A DNA stretch of 20,750 nucleotides, from NCBI GenBank assembly GCA_023380675.1, contig JAMCRS010000067.1:1-20750 (forward strand). The letters are read 5' to 3'. Position numbers and translations under genes: made by a program. The number at the start of each line of letters is the position of its first letter. Within the stretch, counting starts at the first letter, position 1. Shown here in pieces: positions 7,517-14,911 of the stretch. The notes under the pieces are model-generated. The model saw only the letters and a program-made list of their open reading frames with translations. It did no database searches and was not told where the DNA came from. The DNA is from Chloroflexota bacterium (GTDB lineage: Bacteria; Chloroflexota; Anaerolineae; UBA4142).

Positions 7517-8974
7517 ATGTTAGAATCTTCTCTCCACGTCTTGTCAACGCCTGATCTTGATCGGATTCATGGGGCGGCCTTGGAGATCTTGCGCGACGTC
7601 GGCGTCCGGCTCGATCACGAACGAATGCGGGGGCTGCTGGCCGACCTTGGCTGCCAGATCGAAGATAGAGTGGTCCGATTCCCGGAACCGGTCGTCGAAG
7701 GCGTCGTGGAGAAGATGCGTGACCCGGCCAACCAAGATCTGGGCTATACGGGAACTTTGCCTTTGAATTGGAACAGGATCCCGAAAGAGGCTCGGGTTGT
7801 GCCGGTAGCCACAGGCCAGGCGACTTTGGCGCACGATCTCGATACTGACGAACTGCGGCCGGCGACGCGGCAGGACCTCATTCAGGCGTGTCGCGTCGTG
7901 GATAACTTGCCCGGCGTTGTCACGGGGCACCCTGTTTATTTGCCCCAAGATGTACCGGAAATGGTGCGCGACCTGTATGCGCTCGTCACGGTGGCGTGCC
8001 ACTACCCGTATTCGGATTTTGTAGAAATCTACAGCCCGGAGATGGTGCCTTTCTTCTTGGAGGCCGGCCGCGTGATTCGCGGTTCGGACCAAGCGCTGAA
8101 AAAGGATCCCCCCTTCTGTTCGTGGGCGTTCGCCACACCGCCGCTGGCTTTCGGCCGGCATGGTTTCGATATTCTCTTCCAGCTCAAAGACTTTGGTCTT
8201 GAACGCGGCTACGGTGTCGGCGGTGTTATGCCGATTCTGGGGGCGTCGACGCCTTTGACGTTAGCCGGGTACCTGGCGATGCAGACGGCGGAGGCACTGG
8301 CATGCAACGTGATCAACTGGGCCCTATTGGGCCGCGTCTCCGGCTACGGCGGCGGACCCACGATTCTGGACATGCAATTGACCACGCCCAGCCAAAGCGG
8401 GCCCGAGGCGGCGCTGTTGTTCCTGGCCTGCATGGACCTGCAGCGATACTACGGAAGCTCGGAACCCATGTTCCCATACGCCCTGGCCGCAGATGCAAAG
8501 TTCCCGGACGTCCAGGCCGGCATTGAAAAGACGCTCACCGCGACCCTTGCCGTGGTCGCGGGCAGCCGCGTGCTCTCGGCCGGATTGGGATGTCTGGCTC
8601 TGAGCGGCGTCTCGAGCCTAGCTCAGATCGTCATCGACTACGAATTGTGCAAGAGCCTGGAGCACCTGTTGCGCGGCTTTGTCGTTGACACGGAGACGCT
8701 TGGCCTTGATCTGATCAAGCAGATCGGCATCGGCGGCAGCTTCCTGGGCGAACAACACACGGTGCGACACATGCGGCAGACGCTTTTCTTCCCAGAGTTG
8801 TCTGACCGCCGTGCGACGGGCCAATGGGTACTCGACCGAAAGGGGATGCTGGACCGAGCGAAGGCGAAAGTTCGCCGGATCCTTCGTGAGGACAAGGAGC
8901 CGCAGTTTCTCAAGGCGGAACAGACGAACGAGCTGGAGCGCATTGCCGCGCGGGCACACGAGAAAACGTCGTGA
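7517..8974 (+). CDS. MttB-family (trimethylamine methyltransferase-like) protein, second copy
   Basis: A 485-residue MttB-superfamily corrinoid methyltransferase homologue, non-pyrrolysine (no internal TAG). Signatures: STPDLDRIHGAALEILRDVG (residues 10-29), RATRQDLIQACRVVDNLPGV (early domain), MPILGASTPLTLAGYLAMQT, MQLTTPSQSGPEAALLFLA, and LDLIKQIGIGGSFLGEQHTV near the C-terminus. Relative to the copy at 3428 it has a different N-terminal half and a longer charged C-terminal tail, so the two probably recognise different substrates or different methyl positions. The ATG is 3 bases after the preceding stop. The last four bases (GTGA) overlap the GTG start of the following URO-D gene, indicating coupled translation. 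The expected methyl acceptor is the corrinoid protein at 10142. Confidence 0.85.
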   Translation: MLESSLHVLSTPDLDRIHGAALEILRDVGVRLDHERMRGLLADLGCQIEDRVVRFPEPVVEGVVEKMRDPANQDLGYTGTLPLNWNRIPKEARVVPVATGQATLAHDLDTDELRPATRQDLIQACRVVDNLPGVVTGHPVYLPQDVPEMVRDLYALVTVACHYPYSDFVEIYSPEMVPFFLEAGRVIRGSDQALKKDPPFCSWAFATPPLAFGRHGFDILFQLKDFGLERGYGVGGVMPILGASTPLTLAGYLAMQTAEALACNVINWALLGRVSGYGGGPTILDMQLTTPSQSGPEAALLFLACMDLQRYYGSSEPMFPYALAADAKFPDVQAGIEKTLTATLAVVAGSRVLSAGLGCLALSGVSSLAQIVIDYELCKSLEHLLRGFVVDTETLGLDLIKQIGIGGSFLGEQHTVRHMRQTLFFPELSDRRATGQWVLDRKGMLDRAKAKVRRILREDKEPQFLKAEQTNELERIAARAHEKTS

Positions 8975-10125
8975 AGCTGGATCCATCCCAGTATTTCGAC
9001 CTTGACAAATACCATGCGCGGCTCGAACGCAACCGTCAAGCATGGCGACAATTCATGGCGGGCCGGCGCAGTGCCCTCACTTTCATCAACTTGTGTGCGC
9101 CGTCCCTTTGCACGATGTTTGGAGTAGGGTTCGACGAATACTATACCGACCTCGCGACGATGGCCGATACGCAGTTGCGCGGTATCGCTTGGCGCATGGA
9201 AAATCTTGACGAGGACGAGCTGCCGCAGGGAGTGTTTCTGGATCAGGGAACGCTCCACGAAGCGATTGCTTTCAACCTACCGGTCAGGTATCAGCCCAAC
9301 TCACCGCCGTGGGGTGGGCGCTGGATCGACCTTCCCGATGAGATCGACCGGCTCGCACCCCCGTCCCTGGTGGACCACGCCGCGTTGAAGCAGACGCGAC
9401 GCCGCCTGGAGGACCTGCGCGAGATTGTCTCAGGTGTGCCCGTCATGGCCAGCGTCCATTTGCACGCGCCGTTCACCATGGCCGCGCAACTCATCGGCGC
9501 CGAGCAATTGTATCTATTGTGCATCGAGGAACCCGAACGCGCCCACAGGTTGCTGGAATTTTGCGTCAGATTTTTCCTGCACTTTGAACGGGTCAAGGGA
9601 CAGTACGATATTTCCGCCCAGCCGTTGGATGAATTCGTGTGCTGGCGGGATGCCCAATGCGGAACGACGCGCATCTGGGTTAGCGACGACAGCGCGCCGT
9701 CGGTTTCGCCCGAGTTCTATCGGACCTTTGTCTTTCCATACAACCAGCTCCTCTTCGCCCAATTTGACTACGTGCACTTGCACATGGACGGCAAGTGGAA
9801 CCACCTTGTTCCCGAGATAGCCCGGCTCAAGCCGGATTTCGTGGAAGTCGGCGGGGAGAGTGACTGGTCCTCTGCGGTTGAGATTCTGGGGCCGCACGCG
9901 ATTTTGCAGGGCGGCGTCGGCGGGGCGCTGGCGTTGAATGGGGCTCCGAAACAATGCGCGGACGCGACGGCGAACGCATTGGCGGCGGCCGCGGGTCGCG
10001 CCCGGGTGGTCGTCACCGTGGCCCAGGAAGCGCACCCCGGCACGCCGGCCGAGAATATGCATGCAATCGTCGACACGGTCCAGAACTGGCCGGAGAATGC
10101 TCGATTCCGAACGCGAGAACCCTGA
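8971..10125 (+). CDS. URO-D family protein (HxDG type), third copy
   Basis: A 384-residue URO-D-fold protein with a divergent N-terminus: it opens with MKLDPSQYFDLDKYHARLE instead of the usual R-x-x-x-A-x-x-x-P-D-R-V-P segment. The zinc-site equivalent is HMDG (H271, D273), so Asp stands in place of the Cys found in MtaA-type enzymes. SDDSAPSVSPEFYRTFVFPY (239-258) is the family's central motif and HPGTPAENMHA matches the typical C-terminal P-x-E-N segment. The start is GTG 8971, overlapping the MttB stop by four bases. The B12 protein follows after a 16-base gap with its own good ribosome site. Placement directly before the corrinoid protein makes a methyl-transfer partner role plausible; the direction of transfer and the substrate are unknown. 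Confidence 0.82.
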   Translation: MKLDPSQYFDLDKYHARLERNRQAWRQFMAGRRSALTFINLCAPSLCTMFGVGFDEYYTDLATMADTQLRGIAWRMENLDEDELPQGVFLDQGTLHEAIAFNLPVRYQPNSPPWGGRWIDLPDEIDRLAPPSLVDHAALKQTRRRLEDLREIVSGVPVMASVHLHAPFTMAAQLIGAEQLYLLCIEEPERAHRLLEFCVRFFLHFERVKGQYDISAQPLDEFVCWRDAQCGTTRIWVSDDSAPSVSPEFYRTFVFPYNQLLFAQFDYVHLHMDGKWNHLVPEIARLKPDFVEVGGESDWSSAVEILGPHAILQGGVGGALALNGAPKQCADATANALAAAAGRARVVVTVAQEAHPGTPAENMHAIVDTVQNWPENARFRTREP

Positions 10126-10141
10126 AAGGAGAAGTCGGACA

Positions 10142-10771
10142 ATGGCACTGGAGGAGATTCAGGCGGCGGTGATCGAGGGGAACCGCAAGGTGATCGCGGA
10201 CCTGATCAACGCAGAGCTCGGCAGGGGAACCGATGCGCAGGTTATCTTGAAAGAAGCGCTGATTGCATCGATGAGCGAGGTCGGTCGGCGGTTTGAATGT
10301 GGCGAGTGTTACGTTCCGGAAATGTTGATTGCCGCCAAGGCGATGCAGGTAGGCGTGGAGACCCTGCGGCCGCACCTCGTCTCGGGGAGCCTGGAATCGG
10401 CCGGCGAAGTCGTCATCGGTACCGTTCAGGGGGACCTGCACGATATCGGCAAGAACCTGGTCAAGATGATGCTGGAGGGCGTTGGGTTTAAAGTAGTTGA
10501 TCTGGGCACCGACGTCTCACCCGCGGCTTTCGTTGCTGCGGTCAACCCGGCGACCCGTGTCGTCGCGATGTCAGCCCTATTGACGACGACGATGCAGCAG
10601 ATGCAGGTGACGATCGGCGCACTCAAGCGAGCCGGTTTGCGGGATCAAGTCAAGGTCCTCGTAGGCGGCGCTCCCTTGACTTTGGCTTACGCGAGTCAGA
10701 TTGGCGCTGACTGCTATGCGCCAGATGCATCGAGCGCAGCGAGAAAAGCCAAGGAATTGGTCGGCTCCTAG
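10142..10771 (+). CDS. Corrinoid (cobalamin-binding) methyltransferase protein, MtbC/MttC-like
   Basis: A 209-residue corrinoid shuttle protein that carries the methyl group on cobalt between methyltransferases. Residues about 1-85 form the helical cap domain. The Rossmann B12-binding domain follows, with the signature GDLHDIG (97-103), where H100 is the lower axial cobalt ligand, then MSALLTT (143-149) and VGGAPLT. Length and layout are those of MtaC, MtbC and MttC-type proteins. An AAAGGAGAAG ribosome site ends a few bases before ATG 10142; a longer in-frame extension to 9938 overlaps the URO-D gene and is rejected. It is the only B12 protein in the window and would have to serve two MttB proteins and up to three URO-D proteins. 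No reductive activator (RamA/RACo) and no methyl-tetrahydrofolate methyltransferase gene is nearby. It closes the first operon. Confidence 0.92.
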   Translation: MALEEIQAAVIEGNRKVIADLINAELGRGTDAQVILKEALIASMSEVGRRFECGECYVPEMLIAAKAMQVGVETLRPHLVSGSLESAGEVVIGTVQGDLHDIGKNLVKMMLEGVGFKVVDLGTDVSPAAFVAAVNPATRVVAMSALLTTTMQQMQVTIGALKRAGLRDQVKVLVGGAPLTLAYASQIGADCYAPDASSAARKAKELVGS

Positions 10772-10890
10772 ACCCACTGCGACCTTGCAAGAGCCGCCGC
10801 CGGCATCAGAAACGATTCGATGCAGAGTTCCGGTCTACGCAACCCTCGGCAGCTCCTCTCATGGAGGCGGACGGGAATTTGCAAGTAGAG

Positions 10891-10957
10891 AAAGGAGGTC
10901 AGCACCACGCGTAATCAAAGGGCCTAGACTCAAAACGAACTGCCGAATGTCATTCGG
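10891..10957 (+). promoter_or_regulatory. Leader of the transporter genes: orphan Shine-Dalgarno and small palindrome
   Basis: The 214-base gap between the corrinoid gene and the transporter contains AAAGGAGGT (10891-10899), a near-perfect Shine-Dalgarno with no start codon at a usable distance. Further on is a 6-bp palindrome CCGAAT-GTC-ATTCGG (10943-10957), about 30 bases before the binding-protein ATG and just upstream of its real ribosome site (10972-10977). The palindrome could be an operator or a short RNA hairpin; no U-tract follows, so it is not an intrinsic terminator. I could not identify convincing -35/-10 boxes. Confidence 0.3.
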
Positions 10958-10985
10958 TGATTCGCAATGCCAGGAGGAAAAGAAA

Positions 10986-12398
10986 ATGTCGCACATCACG
11001 CGCGGCAAATGGTCGATCCCATTCGCGATCTTGACCCTGAGCGTCCTCGTCTTCACGTCCTGCCAGACGGCAGCACCGACGTCTCCGGCTGCTCCGGTGG
11101 CGCCGCAGGTCGTCGAAGTCACGCGGGTAGTCGAAGGAACACCGCAAACGGTTGTCATTACGGCAACGCCCCCGCCCACGCAGCCTGCGGGACCGGTCAA
11201 GCTCACCGTGTGGAACTATTTGGTTCCTGAGAACTACCCGCAGATCGTGCCGATCTACGACGCGTACAACAAAAAGTTCATGGCGGACCACCCGGGCGTG
11301 ACCGTCGAAATGGATGCTCCCCCCTACGAGGGCAGCGACGCCAAGTACGCGGCCGCGTTCGCCAGCCGAACCGGAGCCCCGGACGTCTTCGTCGGAAAGG
11401 TGACGTACCTCGCCGGCGGATTGGGAGTCGCCGACCCAGCGCCCAAAGATGTCGCCGCCTGCTGGGACTCGCATGCCGTAGACGTCATCAAGCCGTATCT
11501 CAAGTACAAGGACGCCTACTATGGTTACCCCCTGGAGACCGATCTGGGGATGATGCTTTACTACAACAAGGACCTGTTCACAGCGGCCGGCCTTGATCCA
11601 AACAAGCCCCCCCAAACGATGGACGAATTGCTCGCGGACGCCAAAAAGCTCACGAAGACGGATGCCGCCGGCAACATTACGCAGGAGGGCTTTGCGGTCC
11701 GATTTAGCGGAAACGCACGCGGCATCGCAGACAAATGGTTGCCCTTTTTGCACGCTTGGGGCGGCCGGTTGTACGCTCCCGACGGATCGACTGCCGACGG
11801 TTTCCTGAACAGCCCCGAAGCGGTCGCTTCCCTCGATTTCTATGCCGGCCTTGTCACGAAGGACAAGGTCGCCAGCCTGTCGTTGGGCAAGCCGGACGAT
11901 GCGTTTCCCAAAAAACAGGCCGCGATGTTCTTCCGCGAAGCGTGGATAGTCGGAGTTCTGCGGGACACCGCGCCGGACATCAACTACGGTGTGGCTCCAC
12001 TGCCCAAGCAAAAGACCAATCCAGGTTTCAGTCTGTTGTTCGAGGACGCCTACATGGTGTACAAGTTCAGCCCGAACAAGGATCTGGCCTGGGAATGGCT
12101 CAAAGGACTGACCTGTGACCAGAGTATTTCCCTGCAGCAGGCAAAAGCCGCGGGCATCTTGCCAACGTTCAAGGACTTGTGGTCAGATCCGTACATGTCA
12201 ACGCGGCCGGATATCTCCGTCGAGAACGCGATCATGACAAACCCAGCCGGCCCGGTCTACGAGACCCCCTACATCAACGATCTGTCATTCCGAGTAGGCC
12301 AGGCAATACAAGAGGCCATGTTCGGCCAGAAGACCGCGAAACAGGCGCTGGACGATGCAGTTCCGGACGTGAACACCATCCTAGCCCGCTCCAAATAA
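10986..12398 (+). CDS. ABC transporter substrate-binding lipoprotein, carbohydrate (CUT1) type
   Basis: A 470-residue extracellular solute-binding protein (family 1). It has a lipoprotein signal peptide: basic MSHITRGK, a hydrophobic core (about 11-23) and a lipobox ending at C26 (VFTSC). A Thr/Pro/Val-rich linker (27-70) follows, then the mature domain starting VKLTVWNYL. Internal landmarks typical of CUT1 binding proteins are YPLETDLGMMLYYNKDLF, the PKKQAAMFFREAW segment and WEWLKGL. The linker style points to Chloroflexota. ATG 10986 has a strong AGGAGG 8 bases upstream; an in-frame ATG at 10947 would add 13 polar residues and spoil the signal peptide. The permeases follow after a 154-base gap containing a stable hairpin. 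The class suggests an oligosaccharide or sugar-derivative ligand; the exact ligand is unknown. Confidence 0.9.
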   Translation: MSHITRGKWSIPFAILTLSVLVFTSCQTAAPTSPAAPVAPQVVEVTRVVEGTPQTVVITATPPPTQPAGPVKLTVWNYLVPENYPQIVPIYDAYNKKFMADHPGVTVEMDAPPYEGSDAKYAAAFASRTGAPDVFVGKVTYLAGGLGVADPAPKDVAACWDSHAVDVIKPYLKYKDAYYGYPLETDLGMMLYYNKDLFTAAGLDPNKPPQTMDELLADAKKLTKTDAAGNITQEGFAVRFSGNARGIADKWLPFLHAWGGRLYAPDGSTADGFLNSPEAVASLDFYAGLVTKDKVASLSLGKPDDAFPKKQAAMFFREAWIVGVLRDTAPDINYGVAPLPKQKTNPGFSLLFEDAYMVYKFSPNKDLAWEWLKGLTCDQSISLQQAKAAGILPTFKDLWSDPYMSTRPDISVENAIMTNPAGPVYETPYINDLSFRVGQAIQEAMFGQKTAKQALDDAVPDVNTILARSK

Positions 12399-12465
12399 TA
12401 GAGTCTGAATAGACCTACGTGACGGACTGCGCCCAAGCATAAAGTCTGTGTCGATTGAAATCCTT

Positions 12466-12510
12466 GCCCCGAGCCCCAACCGCGTGCTAACGCCAGGAGG
12501 GGCCCGGGGC
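12466..12510 (+). other. GC-rich stem-loop between binding-protein and permease genes
   Basis: GCCCCGAGCCCC (12466-12477) pairs with GGGGCCCGGGGC (12499-12510), a 12-bp stem with a single A·C mismatch and a 21-base loop. No U-tract follows. It sits 67 bases after the binding-protein stop. Stable hairpins here are a known way to protect the upstream message so that the binding protein is made in excess over the permeases; that role is inferred. The 3' side of the loop also holds an AGGAGG-like run that the fold would partly hide. Confidence 0.6.
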
Positions 12511-12552
12511 GGATGAAGCGACGATGGGCGCGAGTCTCCAGGAGCTGGTCCT

Positions 12553-13491
12553 ATGGCACTAGCATTGAGGTCGTCCCTTCAAGGCGCAATGAACATCGTC
12601 CGGGGCAAGTCGTTGACCGACAAGCAAGTTCGGGCGGCGTATCTGTTCATTTTGCCGGCGGTTGTCTTCTTTGGACTGCACTTTATTCTCCCGGTCCTTT
12701 ATGACTTGTACCTGACCCTCTTTCGATTCTCGTTCGTCGAGGCCCCGACATTCGCCGGGCTGCAGTTCTACCAAGCCATCGCCCGAGACAGCTTGTTCTG
12801 GAGCAGCCTGTGGAGGACCTTCTATCTGGCCGTCCTCAGCGTCCCTGCGACGATGGCGATTGCCATGGTACTCGCCGTTGTGCTTGACGGTATCGGCAGC
12901 CCGATCCTCAAGAACGTGCTCCGGACGGTCTATTTCTTGCCGGTGGTCACGTCGGGGGTAGCCATCGCTTTTGTGTGGACCTGGCTTTTCCAGCCCAGCC
13001 CGCAGTTTGGTCTGTTTAATGTCATCCTGAGCCGCCTGGGACTGCCAGCGCACATGTGGCTGACCAGCGTCTCCGAGGTGATGCCCTCCATCGCCATCAT
13101 GAACCTCTGGGCGCGCGTAGGCTTCGACACGATCATTTTCATGGCCGGGATCCAGGGCATTCCCGAAACGTACTACGAAGCGGCGCGCCTGGAAGGGGCC
13201 AACCGGATCCGTCTGTTCTTCCACATCACGCTGCCGCTGCTGAACCCGCAGGTCGTACTCGTATCCATCTTCGAGATCATCAACGTGCTGAAGAGCTTCG
13301 ACATTCCCTACGTGGCGACGGACGGCGGCCCGATCAATGCCAGTCGAGTCATTATGCTTCACATTTACGACAAGGCGTTCAAATCAAACGCGATCAACGA
13401 GGCCACCGTGGGAGCGCTGTTCCTGTTTGGACTGATTCTTATTGTCACTCTCCTGCAATGGCGCCTGCTGAACCGTCCGGTCGAATACTAG
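12553..13491 (+). CDS. ABC transporter permease, MalF/UgpA-like (CUT1)
   Basis: A 312-residue inner-membrane permease of the carbohydrate CUT1 family. Several hydrophobic helices are visible, for example AAYLFILPAVVFFGLHFILP (about 28-47) and a C-terminal VGALFLFGLILIVTLLQW. The cytoplasmic EAA loop that contacts the ATPase reads EAARLEGANRIRLFFHITLP. The final WRLLNRPVEY is a typical MalF-side ending. ATG 12553 has AGGAG about 8 bases upstream. The second permease begins 9 bases after the stop, so the two form the membrane heterodimer. No ATP-binding subunit gene is present in the window; a shared MsmX/MsmK-type ATPase encoded elsewhere is the usual solution for such importers. Confidence 0.93.
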   Translation: MALALRSSLQGAMNIVRGKSLTDKQVRAAYLFILPAVVFFGLHFILPVLYDLYLTLFRFSFVEAPTFAGLQFYQAIARDSLFWSSLWRTFYLAVLSVPATMAIAMVLAVVLDGIGSPILKNVLRTVYFLPVVTSGVAIAFVWTWLFQPSPQFGLFNVILSRLGLPAHMWLTSVSEVMPSIAIMNLWARVGFDTIIFMAGIQGIPETYYEAARLEGANRIRLFFHITLPLLNPQVVLVSIFEIINVLKSFDIPYVATDGGPINASRVIMLHIYDKAFKSNAINEATVGALFLFGLILIVTLLQWRLLNRPVEY

Positions 13492-13500
13492 GAGGAAAAC

Positions 13501-14400
13501 GTGGCGACTCGAATTGAATCGATTTCCACCCAGGCACGCTCGGCGGTCGACTGGCGCGATCGCTTGAGCCGCTGGTCTGACCGGACGGCTCGCTTCATCG
13601 TGTTGATGGTCGTTGTGCTCGGCGCACTCTTCATGGCGCTGCCATTCATCTGGATGCTGCTGACCTCGTTCAAGCACAGTTACGAGATCTACCGGGTGCC
13701 GATCACGTGGCTGCCCGACAACATCTTCAATCTGGACAGCTACGCTACCGTATTTGCGCGTCAGCCTTTCTTCAGATACATCTTTAACAGCTTCGTAGTC
13801 TCCGCGGGCACGGTACTGGCAAGCGTGGTGTTTTCTTCGATGGCGGGGTACGCCTTTGCCAAGTATCGTTTCCCCGGAAAAGATATCATCTTCTTCGGAG
13901 TAGTTCTATCGGTGTTGATGATCCCGTTTGAGGTCGTGGTGATCCCGCTGTATTTGATGTACAGCCAGGTCCATCTGAACAACACTTTGCTGGGAATCAT
14001 GGGGCCCGACCTGATTAGCGCGTTCGGCGTGTTTCTCATGCGCCAGTTCATGCAAAGTGTGCCCGACGACTACATTGATGCCGCTCGCGTCGATGGGATG
14101 TCCGAGCTCGGAATATTCGTTCGTATTGTGCTTCCGCTTTCCGGCCCTGCACTCGCTACGCTCGCCACGGTCAAGTTCATTTGGACTTGGAACGAATTCC
14201 TGTGGCCGCTCGTTATGACGGGAAATGATGCGGTAAAAACGGTTACCCTCGGCGTGGCGACCTACGTCGGCATGTGGTTCACGGACTTTCCAGTGGTCAC
14301 GGCCGCGGCCACGCTCTCTGTGATCCCTATGGTGATCCTATTCGTCCTCTTCCAGAGTACGATCGTAAAAGGCATGACCATGACCGGTCTGAAAGGCTAG
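13501..14400 (+). CDS. ABC transporter permease, MalG/UgpE-like (CUT1)
   Basis: A 299-residue inner-membrane permease, partner of the preceding one. The N-terminal helix VLGALFMALPFIWMLLTSFK followed by WLPDNIFNLDSYATVF is characteristic of the MalG side. The EAA loop reads DAARVDGMSELGIFVRIVLP, and WTWNEFLWPLVMT lies in the last periplasmic/membrane segment. The C-terminus VKGMTMTGLKG is the standard ending of this subfamily. The start is GTG 13501, preceded by a strong AGGAGG (13491-13496) that overlaps the end of the upstream stop codon. An EamA-family remnant and a gene-poor stretch follow, so this is probably the last intact gene of the transporter unit. Confidence 0.93.
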   Translation: MATRIESISTQARSAVDWRDRLSRWSDRTARFIVLMVVVLGALFMALPFIWMLLTSFKHSYEIYRVPITWLPDNIFNLDSYATVFARQPFFRYIFNSFVVSAGTVLASVVFSSMAGYAFAKYRFPGKDIIFFGVVLSVLMIPFEVVVIPLYLMYSQVHLNNTLLGIMGPDLISAFGVFLMRQFMQSVPDDYIDAARVDGMSELGIFVRIVLPLSGPALATLATVKFIWTWNEFLWPLVMTGNDAVKTVTLGVATYVGMWFTDFPVVTAAATLSVIPMVILFVLFQSTIVKGMTMTGLKG

Positions 14401-14480
14401 TTGTTCAGATTACCCTGTGCGGGTGGGTCGCAGAGGGGCGCGGCATACCACAGTCAAGTTGCCGTCATAATCATACCCGT

Positions 14481-14690
14481 GGTGGGATCATCACGGCCTT
14501 GGGCACATTTCTCTGGGTAGTTACGGTGCAATACCTTGGCGCAGCGCGTGCCACCCTAGTCAACACCACATCGGCGCTGATGGGAGTTCCGCTGTCGAAG
14601 CTCATTCTCCGGGAATACATCACGGCGCGAGTCCTGCTGGGCGCTCTCCTTTCTGTGATTGGCATCGTCGTAGTTGTCTGGCAAGGCTGA
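14481..14690 (+). pseudogene. C-terminal remnant of an EamA/DMT-superfamily transporter
   Basis: Reading GGT at 14481 to TGA at 14688-14690 gives about 69 residues that look like the last part of the second EamA repeat: ALGTFLWVVTVQYLGAARAT, then GVPLSKLILREYITARVLLG, then a final hydrophobic helix ending VVVVWQG. EamA proteins normally have about 280-310 residues and ten helices; only about two and a half remain. No start codon or ribosome site fits, and bases 14401-14480, between the permease stop and the fragment, show no EamA-like coding in any frame. The frame is open upstream only because it runs through the permease gene out of frame. Most likely a decayed or recombined gene marking a breakpoint downstream of the transporter. 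Confidence 0.65.
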
Positions 14691-14911
14691 CGGCTCGCGA
14701 CATTTGGCATCACGATTTTTGCATTAGTCGCTTTGAAACGCCGCGCACTAGCTTGCGACCGGAATATTCGCCGCAGGAATTGAGCGTGATTCCGGCGTGT
14801 TTTGCTCGCGGCGTCTTCGCAATGCACTGCAAGCCGACGAAGAGTAAGACGCTATGTAAGACAGCGCGCTGACGCGCCCAAACCATCTGCCGCTGCAGTT
14901 TGGAGCCGACG
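14691..14911. other. Gene-free stretch before the SDR gene
   Basis: I find no convincing gene, terminator hairpin with U-tract or repeat here. Short antisense frames lack family features. It is presumably the promoter region of the SDR gene together with decayed sequence left by the truncated EamA gene. With 14401-14480 it makes up the noncoding part of the 511 bases between permease and SDR. Confidence 0.4.

Noticed and set aside
3428..8974. Pyrrolysine (in-frame UAG) in the MttB proteins
   Set aside because: Both frames are full length without an internal TAG, so no recoding is needed.
9938..10141. Upstream extension of the corrinoid protein to 9938
   Set aside because: It overlaps the URO-D gene in another frame. 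ATG 10142 has a good ribosome site and starts exactly where the family begins.
10701..10985. Upstream extension of the binding lipoprotein to 10701 or 10947
   Set aside because: It would bury the signal peptide. The AGGAGG at 10972-10977 selects ATG 10986.
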